A stretch of 64,000 nt of DNA from JAOUEA01 sp963810945. GTDB taxonomy: Bacteria > Actinomycetota > UBA4738 > HRBIN12. Shown here one piece after another: positions 54,085-62,600 of the stretch. Location of the stretch: NCBI GenBank assembly GCA_963810945.1, contig CAWEPI010000008.1, forward strand, positions 496,001 through 560,000, read 5' to 3'. Each line of letters opens with the position of its first letter. Position 1 is the stretch's first letter. The notes beneath the pieces are model-generated. The model made no database searches and was not told the origin of the DNA. It saw only the letters and a program-made list of their open reading frames with translations. Position numbers and translations under genes: made by a program.

Positions 54085-55110
54085 TTATCGCAGGAAGAGG
54101 TGTTCGGCGATCTGGACGGCGTTCAGCGCGGCGCCCTTGCGCAGGTTGTCCGCGCAGCTGAAGAGGATCAGCGCGTCGTTGCGACCCGGCACCTGGCGGA
54201 TGCGCCCGGCGATGGCGCCGTCGCGACCGGCTGAGTCGATCGGGCTCGGGTACACGTCAGCCGCGGGGTCGTCCCAGAGCTCGACACCGGGGGCCGCGTC
54301 GATCGCGTCGCGCGCCTCGGCTACGGAGATGGGGCGGGCGAACTCCGCCAGGATCGAGGCGCCGTGACCCACGATCACCGGGACCCGCACGCTGGTAGCC
54401 ACCACGGGGAGATCGGGCAGGCCCAGGATCTTCCGGGGCTCGGCCATCAACTTCAGCTCCTCACCGGTGTAGCCGCCGTCCGCGAAGTCCCCGATCTTCG
54501 CGACCACGTTGTAGGCGATCGTCTTGCCGAACGTGGGCCCGGCCGGCAACGCCTCGGCGTCCGGACGGGCCAGCGACTCCTCGTCGCCGCGCAGCTTCTC
54601 GACCTGTTCCAGCAGCTCGCTCACGCCGTGATGGCCCGCGCCGCTCACGGACTGGTACGAGGAGAGCACCAACGAGGTGAGACCGGCGGCACGGTGCAGG
54701 GGAGCGACGGCCAGCACGGTCGCGATCGTGGTGCAGTTGGGGACGGCGACCATCTTGGGCGCGCCCTCGAGCGCCTCGGGGTTCACCTCGGGGATGGACA
54801 GCGGCACGGACGGATCCATCCGGAAGGCGCTCGAGTTGTCGATGCACGTGACGCCCATGGCGGCGGCCTCGGGCATGAACGACTGCGAGACGGAGGCTCC
54901 GGCACTCACCAGCGCGACGTCGACGCCGCGCAGCGCGTCCAGCGAGAGTTCGCGCACCTCGTGGTCCGCACCGGCGAACGGCACGCGCGTGCCCGCGCTC
55001 CGCGAGGAGGCGAGCGGCACGAACGCATCGACGGGGAAGTTCCGCTCCTCGAGGGTGCGGGCCATCTCCCGGCCGACGGCCCCGGTGGCTCCGACGACGG
55101 CGACCTTCAT
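54085..55110 (-). CDS. asd: Aspartate-semialdehyde dehydrogenase
   Basis: The 341-residue enzyme makes L-aspartate 4-semialdehyde for lysine, threonine, methionine and diaminopimelate synthesis. The NADP site is VVGATGAVGREM, SSAFRMD follows, and the catalytic Cys is in VAVPNCTTI; an active-site His occurs in VIVGHGAS. It lies downstream of lysC on the same strand, the standard pair. TAGGGT precedes the ATG by 9 bases. Confidence 0.96.
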   Translation of the reverse strand: MKVAVVGATGAVGREMARTLEERNFPVDAFVPLASSRSAGTRVPFAGADHEVRELSLDALRGVDVALVSAGASVSQSFMPEAAAMGVTCIDNSSAFRMDPSVPLSIPEVNPEALEGAPKMVAVPNCTTIATVLAVAPLHRAAGLTSLVLSSYQSVSGAGHHGVSELLEQVEKLRGDEESLARPDAEALPAGPTFGKTIAYNVVAKIGDFADGGYTGEELKLMAEPRKILGLPDLPVVATSVRVPVIVGHGASILAEFARPISVAEARDAIDAAPGVELWDDPAADVYPSPIDSAGRDGAIAGRIRQVPGRNDALILFSCADNLRKGAALNAVQIAEHLFLR

Positions 55111-55171
55111 GGTCCCGTCACCCTACCAGCGGGTCTACGACCGATCGGCCATGCTCGACCGGCCTCTTGGT

Positions 55172-56408
55172 TCAGCCCTGCGAGGCCCCCGACGCGTCGA
55201 GCCCGAATCGGTCGTGCACGACCTGCACCGCGCGCGGGCCGTCGTCCTTGCGGATCACGCACGAGATGCGGATCGGCGACGTGGAGATCATCTCGATGTT
55301 GATCCCCGCGGCCGCCAGCGCGTCGAACATGTCGGCGGCCACGCCGGGATGGCTCTTCATCCCCGCCCCCACCATCGAGACCTTCGCGATGCCGTCGTCG
55401 AGCGTGTAGCGGTCCGCGCCGATCTCCTTCACCACGCGATCCATCACGCTGCGGAGCCGCGAGATATCGGCGAGGGGCGCCGTGAACGAGAGGTCGGTCG
55501 CGCCCTCGTGCGACACGTTCTGCACGATCATGTCGATGCTGATGCCGTCGTCGGCGATGGCCTTGAAGACGGTGGCCGCCACACCCGGGCGGTCGGGCAC
55601 GCGGTCGAGCGTGACCTTCGCCTCCTCGGCGTCGAGCGCCACCCCGGAGATCAGCACGCCTTCCATCGCTTCGTCTACCTCCTGCACCCAGGTGCCGGGC
55701 GCGTCGTCGAACGAGGATCGTACGTGCAGGCGCACGCCGTGGCGCCGCGCGTACTCCACCGACCGCGCGTTGAGGACCTTCGCGCCCGGCGGCCGCCAGC
55801 TCCAGCATCTCCTCGTAGGAGATGCGGTCGATCTTGCGCGCGCCCGCCACCACCCGGGGGTCGGTGGTGAACACCCCGGGGACATCCGTGCAGATCTCGC
55901 ACACCGCGGCGCCGAGCGCGGCCGCCATCGCCACCGCCGTGGTGTCCGAGCCGCCGCGCCCCAGCGTGGTGATCTCCAGCGACGAGGTCGAGAGCCCTTG
56001 GAACCCCGCGATGATCACGACGCTCCCCCCGCCGAGCGCCTCGATGATGCGCTTGGGCCTGATCTCGACGATCTTGGCGGCGCCGTGCTGCGTGTCGGTC
56101 ATGATGCCGGCCTGCGAGCCCGTGTAGCTCGCGGCGCGGCATCCCCGGGCGTTGATCGCGATGCCCAACAGCGCCATCGCGATCCGCTCGCCGGAGGTGA
56201 GCAGCATGTCGAGCTCGCGCGGCTCGGGGACCGGAGCGATCCGGTGCGCCATGTCCAGCAGCTCGTCGGTCGTGTCGCCCATCGCCGAGACCACCACGAC
56301 CACGTCGTTGCCCTCCTCCCGGGCATGCACGACGCGATCGGCCACGGCCTGGATCCGCTCCACGGATCCGACCGAGGTGCCGCCGTACTTCTGCACGATG
56401 ATGGGCAT
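55172..56408 (-). CDS. lysC: Aspartate kinase (frameshifted)
   Basis: ATG 56408 starts MPIIVQKYGGTSVGS; further motifs are LTSGERIAMALL, TLGRGGSDTTAVA and TDVPGVFTTDPR in the kinase domain, then two ACT domains (VTLDRVPDRPGVAATVF, VSMVGAGMKSHPGVAA) for feedback control. An extra base at 55785-55787 (GCCGGGCGCG for GCCGGCGCG) breaks the gene between ELAAAG and AKVLNARS; corrected length 411. The enzyme is needed for wall diaminopimelate, so a real knock-out is unlikely. Confidence 0.92.
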
Positions 56409-56449
56409 GCCGGGATCCGCTCCGCGGTGGACTCGGGGACGCGTCGAGT

Positions 56450-58522
56450 CTAGCCGCCGCCCCCCAGCGCACGATGCAGGAAGTCCACCTGGATCTGGAG
56501 CATCGCCTCGGCCGCCCGCTCGTCGGTGGGCCGGTGCGTGATGCCGGAGAGCGGGATCATCGCGTGGAGGCGCCCGGCCTCCATCAGGGCCTTCGACATC
56601 CGCAGCGCGTGCGCCACGTAGACGTTGTCGTCGGCGAAGCCGTGGAGCATCAGCAGGTCGCCCTTCAGTGCCGCGGCGTCCTTCACGACGTCGGCGCGCT
56701 CGTACGCCTCGGCGTCGGACGTGGGCGTCCCCAGGTAGCGCTCCGTGTAGTGCGTGTCGTAGAGGCGCATATCGGTGACGGGCGCGCCCGCGATCCCCGC
56801 ATGGAAGACGTCGGGCCGGCGCAGGAGCGCCGCCAGCACGAGGTATCCCCCGTAGGACCAGCCACGGATCCCCACGCGCGAGAGGTCGAGGTACCCGAGG
56901 CGATCCGCCGCGGCATGCAGCGCGTCCACCTGGTCCTCGAGCGCGGCATCCACGTAATCGCGGTCGATCGCGTGCGTCCACGCCACGCCCCGGTTGGGGG
57001 TCCCCCGCCCGTCGGTGACGAGCACCGCGAAGCCCTGATCCGCCAGCCACTGCGATTCGAGGTGCGCGCGCTGGGTCCGCAGCACCCGGATCGCGCCCGG
57101 GCCGCCGTACGGGTTCAACAGCACCGGGAGCGGACCGTCGGGCTCGGTCCCGCCCGGGGTGAGGATCGCGGTGTGCAGCTCACGCTCGCCTAGCGCGGCG
57201 AAGGTGGGCGCGGTCGTCACGACCGGCACCTCGGCGTGGGAGCTGAACGTGTGGACGGGAGCGCCGTCGCGCAGGAGGAGGGCCGAGGGCATCGCCGTGT
57301 CCAGCGTCTCCGAGGCCAGCACGACCATGTCGCCGCCCACCGCGGCCCCGTGGGCGCCGCCCGTCTCGCTCAGGCGCTCCGGATCGGCGTCCGCGCGCAG
57401 CCGCCAGACGTGCACCTGGGTCGGATCCTCCGTGGCGGTGAACACGACGTCCTCGCCGCCGTCGATCACGCCGATCACCTCGAGGCCGGGAGGCGTGACC
57501 GGCTCGCCGTCGATCATGAGCGCACGGTTCCCTCCCGCGTGTCCGGCGGTGAGGAGACGGCCGCGGGGCAGCCACGCCGGCGTGCCCGGCACGATCTCCG
57601 TCCAGACGTCGTCGTGTTCGGACCACAGGACCTCGGTGGCGCCCGTGTCCGGATCGATGCCCACGACCTGGACGTCGCGCTGGTCGCGGGATTGCACGAG
57701 CGCGAGCGGCGGCCCCTCGCCGGTCCAGCTGACCGCCACCAGGTACTCGAACGCCGCGCGGTCCCAGCGCACCTCCACGTCGGCGCCGTCGAGCCCGAGC
57801 ACGTGGAGCGTCACGTCCGCGTTCGCGCTTCCGGCCTTCGGATAGCGCGTGGACCGGGGCGACGTCCAGGGGTCGGCGGGCGCCGCGATGTGCCAGACGT
57901 CGACGGGCCGCTCGTCCACCCGCGCCGCCAGCAGGCGCGTGCCCTCGGGCGCCCACCAGTAGCCGCGCTGGCGGCCCATCTCCTCGGCGGCCACGAACTC
58001 CGCCAGCCCCCAGTGGACGTCGGGGTCGTCGTCGTGCGCGAGCCGCCGGTCGATGCCCCCGTTCACGTCGATCACGTGGAGAGCCCCGCCCGTCACGTAC
58101 GCAACCCGGGTACCCGTGGGATCGGGACGCGGATCGAAGGCCGGGCCCGCGGGCGTGAGCTCCCGGGTGGTCCCCGTGGCCAGATCGGCCACCAGCAGTC
58201 GGTCGCCCATCACGAAGGCGGCCACGCGCAGCGTGGGGTCGGCGGCGAACGTCACCACGCCGAGCTGCTTCTCACCCGCGCGCTCCCGCCGGTCGCGCTC
58301 CTCGTCCGTGAGGCGCTCCTCGTCGGCGGCCGACGGCCCGTACACCTCGCGCTCGCGGTCCTCGGCCACGTCGTAGACCCAGAGCGACGCGTGCGGATCG
58401 TCGCCCGCGGGCGTGCGCAGGAACGCGACGCGGGCGCCGTCGGAGGCCACCGCGAAGGCGCGCGGCAACCCCAGGTTGAACCCGCGCGTGCGCGCGGACT
58501 GACGAGGGAACGAGTCGGTCAC
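56450..58522 (-). CDS. S9-family prolyl oligopeptidase / DPP IV-like peptidase
   Basis: GTG 58522 has GAGGAGG upstream; 690 residues. An N-terminal beta-propeller (about 1-430) covers an alpha/beta hydrolase with the nucleophile in IRGWSYGGYL, Asp in HGFADDNV and His in GITHRP. It lacks a signal peptide, so cytoplasmic. It cleaves proline-type dipeptides or oligopeptides. Confidence 0.93.
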   Translation of the reverse strand: MTDSFPRQSARTRGFNLGLPRAFAVASDGARVAFLRTPAGDDPHASLWVYDVAEDREREVYGPSAADEERLTDEERDRRERAGEKQLGVVTFAADPTLRVAAFVMGDRLLVADLATGTTRELTPAGPAFDPRPDPTGTRVAYVTGGALHVIDVNGGIDRRLAHDDDPDVHWGLAEFVAAEEMGRQRGYWWAPEGTRLLAARVDERPVDVWHIAAPADPWTSPRSTRYPKAGSANADVTLHVLGLDGADVEVRWDRAAFEYLVAVSWTGEGPPLALVQSRDQRDVQVVGIDPDTGATEVLWSEHDDVWTEIVPGTPAWLPRGRLLTAGHAGGNRALMIDGEPVTPPGLEVIGVIDGGEDVVFTATEDPTQVHVWRLRADADPERLSETGGAHGAAVGGDMVVLASETLDTAMPSALLLRDGAPVHTFSSHAEVPVVTTAPTFAALGERELHTAILTPGGTEPDGPLPVLLNPYGGPGAIRVLRTQRAHLESQWLADQGFAVLVTDGRGTPNRGVAWTHAIDRDYVDAALEDQVDALHAAADRLGYLDLSRVGIRGWSYGGYLVLAALLRRPDVFHAGIAGAPVTDMRLYDTHYTERYLGTPTSDAEAYERADVVKDAAALKGDLLMLHGFADDNVYVAHALRMSKALMEAGRLHAMIPLSGITHRPTDERAAEAMLQIQVDFLHRALGGGG

Positions 58523-58585
58523 ACTTCCTCCTCGACGGCGGACGTCGCCGGTCACGCTAGCATCGCCGCGGAGAACGGAGGTCCG

Positions 58586-59607
58586 ATGCGCGCGTGGCTC
58601 CTGGACGACACCACCGGCCCCGAGGCCTATCGCCTCGGCGAGGTCCCGACCCCCGAGCCCGGACCGGGCGAGGTCCGCGTGGCGCTGCGCGCCTCCGCCC
58701 TCAACCACCTGGACCTCTGGGTGGCGCGCGGCATGCCGGCCCCGCCGTCGCTCCCCCACATCTCCGGCGCGGACGGCGCGGGCGTGATCGACGCCGTCGG
58801 CCCAGGCGTCACACGCGCGGAGATCGGCGAGGACGTCGTGATCGACCCGTCCACCTCGTGCGGCACGTGCGCGGCGTGCACGCACGGCGACATCCCGTTC
58901 TGCCCCGACTTCCGGGTGGTGGGCGAGCACCGCCCCGGCACGCATGCCGAGGCGATCGTGCTGCCCGAGGCGAACGTGGCGCGCAAGCCCGCGCGCCTCG
59001 CCTGGCCGGAGGCGGCGGCGTTCGGCCTCGTGGCCTCGTCGGCATGGCGGATGCTGCGGCGCGGCCGGGTGGAGGAGGGCGACCGCGTGCTGGTGGTGGG
59101 CGTGGGCGGCGGCACGTCCACGGCGGCGTTCCTGCTCGCGCGCGCGCTCGGCGCGGAGGTGTTCGTCACGTCCACGGCTCCCGAGAAGCGCGGATGGGCG
59201 ATGGAACGCGGCGCCGCCCGCGCGTTCGATTCGGCGGATCCCTACGACGAGGAGGTCCGCGCCGCCACCGACGGGCGCGGGGTCGACGTCGTGTTCGACA
59301 ACGTCGGGACGGTCACGTTCGGGCGCTCCCTGCGTTCGCTCGCTCGGGGCGGCCGGCTGGTCACGAACGGCTCCACGAGTGGCCGCACCGCCGAGCTGCA
59401 TCTGCCCACGCTGTTCTGGCGCCAGCTCGAGGTGATCGGCTCGTCGATGAACGACCACCAGGAGTTCGCCGACGCGGTAGCGATGGTGGCGGGCGGCGCC
59501 CTCGACATCCCGGTGGACTGCCGAGTGTCCCGTTCGAGGACTACCCGGCAGCGCTCGCCCGACTCGAGTCAGGGGATCAGCTCGGCAAGCTCGTGCTCGC
59601 CCGCTGA
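58586..59607 (+). CDS. Quinone-reductase-like medium-chain dehydrogenase (frameshift near the 3' end)
   Basis: ATG 58586 follows CGGAGG. The protein has LNHLDLWVARG and SGADGAGVIDAVG in place of the catalytic-zinc motifs, a structural zinc site (CGTCAACTHGDIPFC) and a Rossmann VVGVGGGTSTAAFLLA. A one-base loss near 59520 replaces the conserved end; restoring it gives FEDYPAALARLESGDQLGKL and a stop at 59607 (340 residues). Substrate unknown. Confidence 0.85.
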
Positions 59608-59664
59608 GTTCGAGGGAACCATCCGCAGCATCGCCGTCGTCCGAGGCCTGTCACACGACAACCC

Positions 59665-59704
59665 CCTCGCGGTATGAACCAGATGACGGACCCGCACCGC
59701 GAGG
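59665..59704 (+). promoter_or_regulatory. 9-bp inverted repeat ahead of the third ECF sigma gene
   Basis: CCTCGCGGT (59665-59673) and ACCGCGAGG (59696-59704) pair perfectly across 22 bases, ending 19 bases before GTG 59724. The upstream arm lies near a possible promoter (TGTCACA at 59650), so the element could be an operator or a leader hairpin. Confidence 0.4.
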
Positions 59705-59723
59705 CGACGGAGAGGAAGGCCCC

Positions 59724-60311
59724 GTGCCGGACGAGCGCACCGACAGCGAGCTCCTGATCGCCTCGCGCAGCGACGGCGAGGCCTTCACCGAGCTCTACCG
59801 TCGGCACGCGGAGGACCTGCTCAGGTACTTCGCGCGACGCACGCTCGACCCGGAGACCGCGGCCGAGCTCACCGCGGAGACGTTCGCCGAGGCCTTCGCC
59901 TCGCGGCAGACGTACTCGGATCAGGGGGTGAACGGCGTGGCGTGGCTCTACGGGATCGCCCGGCACCGGCTCGGTCGCTTCTTCCGCTCGGGACGCGTGG
60001 ACGCCGCCGCGCGCCGCAAGCTCGGGATGCCCGAGCGCGACCTGCCCTCCGAGGACTACGAACGCATCGAGGACCTGATCGACTTCGCGCCCATCCGCGA
60101 CGCGCTCGCCGAGGCCCTCGAGACCCTCAAGCCCGCCCAGCGCGACGCGATGCGCCTGCGCGTGATCGACGGCCTCGGCTACGACGAGGTCGCCGCGCGC
60201 CTGCACTGCTCGGCCGACAACGCCCGCCAGCGCGTGAGCCGCGGCCTGCGCCAGGTCGCGCTCGTCCTGCAGGAGCGGGGCATGGAGCCCACCACGGAGG
60301 TCGACGCATGA
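59724..60311 (+). CDS. ECF-type RNA polymerase sigma factor
   Basis: GTG 59724 after GAGAGGAAGG; 195 residues. Region 2: FTELYRRHAEDLLRYFARR, AELTAETFAEAFAS, VAWLYGIARHRLGRFFR; region 4: LKPAQRDAMRLRVIDGLGYDEVAARLHCSADNARQRVSRGLRQ. The stop overlaps the next ATG, which encodes a membrane-spanning protein likely to control it. Confidence 0.92.
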   Translation: MPDERTDSELLIASRSDGEAFTELYRRHAEDLLRYFARRTLDPETAAELTAETFAEAFASRQTYSDQGVNGVAWLYGIARHRLGRFFRSGRVDAAARRKLGMPERDLPSEDYERIEDLIDFAPIRDALAEALETLKPAQRDAMRLRVIDGLGYDEVAARLHCSADNARQRVSRGLRQVALVLQERGMEPTTEVDA

Positions 60312-61462
60312 ACACCGAGATCCGCTTCCTGCAGCAGCTCGAGGACGACCTCCGCGACGCCGCCTCCCGCGAGCACGCCGCGGCCGCCGCGCATCCGATG
60401 TCCGCCGCCCCGCGCCGCCTTCCCCGGCGCGGCCGGACCTGGAGCGCGGTCGCCGCGGCCTTCGTGGCGATCTTGGTCCTCGCCGGCTCGATCGGCTTCC
60501 TGGCGCAGAACACGGCGGCGTGAGCCGGCGCGCGGCCAGCGAACCCGGGACGGCCGTCGGCATCGGTTCCGGCACGACGGCGCCCGAGGCACCCGGAGTG
60601 CCGGCTCCTGCGGGTCCCGCGATCGGTGTGGGCCAAGTCGTTTCCGGCGCTGCCGCCTCGCCGGCCCCCGGAGAAACCTCGTTCGGAGTCGCACACACGG
60701 CGGATCAGTTGGGCGGGGCCACCGGTGCCGGCTCCGTGAAGGGTGCAGCCACCGACGCCTCGGCCAACGCCCCTCAGACCGACCTGTCCAAGATCATCCG
60801 GGACGGGAAGATCGGGATCCAGGTGGCCGACCAGACGTTCACGGACAACGCCGCGGCCATCACGCGGATCGCGCAGCGCGCCAAGGGGCACGGTCATGGA
60901 CGTCTCCACGCAGAACGAGAGCTCCGGCACCTTCACCCTGCGCATCCCCTCGCGGAACTTCGACGAGGTCATGCTGCAGCTCCGCGCGCTGGGCACGGCC
61001 GAGGGCGCCTCGATCCTCTACACGGAGGCCACGGGCAAGGACGTCACGGCCAACTTCATCGACCTGCAGGCGCGCCTCAGCATCCTGCAGGGCACGAAGG
61101 CGCGGCTCGTCGACCTGCAATCGAAGGCCACGACGACGAGCCAGATCCTGTTCCTGGGCAACCAGATCGACCAGGTGCAGCTCCAGATCGAGCAGATCCA
61201 GGGACAGCTGAACGTGATCCGCAACCAGGTGGCCGAATCCACCGTCACCGTGGAGCTGCGCGAGGAGAACGCTCCCGAGAGCACGAGCGCCGCCGACCGT
61301 CCGAGCCTCGGCTCCGCCTGGGACTATGCCGTGCAGGGCTTCATGCGCGTGCTCGGCGCCGTGATCGTGGGCCTGGGGTATCTGATCCCCGTGGCGGTCA
61401 TCGGGCTCGCGATCGGCGCGGTGGTCATGCTGGTGCGGAAGCGGCGTCGCGGAGCCAGCTGA
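60308..61462 (+). CDS. DUF4349 membrane protein, putative anti-sigma partner (two frameshifts)
   Basis: The first frame (from ATG 60308) gives a cytoplasmic helix of about 45 residues and one TM (AVAAAFVAILVLAGSIGFLA), then stops at 60523. A missing base at about 60519 and an extra G at 60885-60888 separate it from an extracellular low-complexity linker, a DUF4349 coiled-coil domain (ESSGTFTLRIPSRNFDEVM, ATTTSQILFLGNQIDQVQLQ) and a C-terminal TM (GLGYLIPVAVIGLAIGAVVML). The corrected product is 384 residues. The second part has no signal of its own, which supports one protein. Overlap with the sigma gene suggests sigma control. Confidence 0.72.
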
Positions 61463-61991
61463 GCGCCCGGAACCGCTCCGCCGCGATCGAGGCCATCGAG
61501 GCGTCCTCCCCGGTCCGGCCCTCGGTGGCCCCGAACCACGCGTCGGCCTCGAGCCACGCCTGCTCCACCTGATCGTCCGGACGCAGCAGGCCGTTCGCGC
61601 GGAAGCTGTCCACGCTCCCGTACCGGGTCACGGCGCCGTCCAGATCCCCCTGGACGAACTCGCTGCCGAACGCCGGCATCGCATCGAGGTGCTGCAGCGC
61701 CCAGAGCAGGACGCCCATCGCCTCCTTGCGCCACATGGCGTCGGCGACCGCGGGCGCGGGCCAGGACCCCGACGGCGCCTCCAGCAGCTCCCGCTCTACC
61801 GGCGTCACGGCGTCGGTGAGCGACTCGCGCTCGAGCCATCGATCGGTCTCGACCCGGGCGCGCTCCGCCTGCGCCACGCGCGTGGGGTCGCCGCCGGTCT
61901 CGTTCACCACCAACTCGATGGCGCCGCGGCGCACGAGCGCGTAGAGCACGAGCGCGCGGTCGGAGACCTCGTCGGTGCCGGGTCGCGTCAC
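61425..61991 (-). CDS. DUF4272-like protein
   Basis: The 188-residue soluble helical protein has RALVLYALVRRGAIELV, WRKEAMGVLLWALQHLD and RPDDQVEQAWLEADAWFG, resembling DUF4272. Function unknown. It overlaps the convergent DUF4349 gene by 38 bases. Confidence 0.7.
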   Translation of the reverse strand: MTRPGTDEVSDRALVLYALVRRGAIELVVNETGGDPTRVAQAERARVETDRWLERESLTDAVTPVERELLEAPSGSWPAPAVADAMWRKEAMGVLLWALQHLDAMPAFGSEFVQGDLDGAVTRYGSVDSFRANGLLRPDDQVEQAWLEADAWFGATEGRTGEDASMASIAAERFRALSWLRDAASAPA

Positions 61992-62001
61992 CGCGGACCC
62001 C

Positions 62002-62598
62002 TCACATCTCCCGGCGGCCCTCGAGCGCCTGGGAGAGGGTGACCTCGTCGGCGTACTCGAGGTCGCCGCCCACCGGCAGGCCGCTCGCGAGCCGGGTCAC
62101 CCGCACGCCGATGGGCTTCAGCAGCGCGGCCACGTACATGGCGGTGGCGTTGCCCTCGAGGTTCGGGTTGGTGGCCAAGATCACCTCGGTGACGTGATCG
62201 CGCTCCACCCGGTCCAGCAGCTCCTGCACGCGCAGGTCCTCCGGACCGATGCCGTCGAGCGGGCTGATGGCCCCGCCCAGGATGTGGAACCGGCCCTTGA
62301 TCAGCGCCGCCTTCTCGATGGTGGCGGCGTCCTTGGGCTCCTCCACCACGCACAGGACGGTGCGGTCGCGCGACTCGTCGCGACAGATCCGGCAGAGGTC
62401 GCCCTCCGCGACGTTGCCGCACTCCCGGCAGAAGGCGATCCGATCCTTGGCCTGGACGATGACCGCGGCCAGGCGCTTGGCGTCCTCGGGCGGCGCCTTC
62501 ACCAGCCAGAACGCGAGGCGCTGCGCGGACTTGGGGCCCACGCCCGGCAGGCGCGCCAGCTCGTCGATCAGCTCCTGGATGGGTCCCTCGTACGCCAC
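62002..62598 (-). CDS. recR: Recombination protein RecR
   Basis: GTG 62598, two bases after the dnaX stop; 198 residues. Helix-hairpin-helix LARLPGVGPKSAQRLAFWLV, zinc finger CRECGNVAEGDLCRIC, Toprim domain with CVVEEPKDAATIEK, and C-terminal LASGLPVGGDLEYADEVTL. It loads RecA with RecF/RecO at gaps. Confidence 0.96.
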   Translation of the reverse strand: MAYEGPIQELIDELARLPGVGPKSAQRLAFWLVKAPPEDAKRLAAVIVQAKDRIAFCRECGNVAEGDLCRICRDESRDRTVLCVVEEPKDAATIEKAALIKGRFHILGGAISPLDGIGPEDLRVQELLDRVERDHVTEVILATNPNLEGNATAMYVAALLKPIGVRVTRLASGLPVGGDLEYADEVTLSQALEGRREM

Positions 62599-62600
62599 GG

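Noticed and set aside
47374..55900. Programmed +1 frameshifting as the cause of the many breaks
   Set aside because: The sites share no slippery heptamer or stop codon and up to five occur in one gene; sequence error is simpler.
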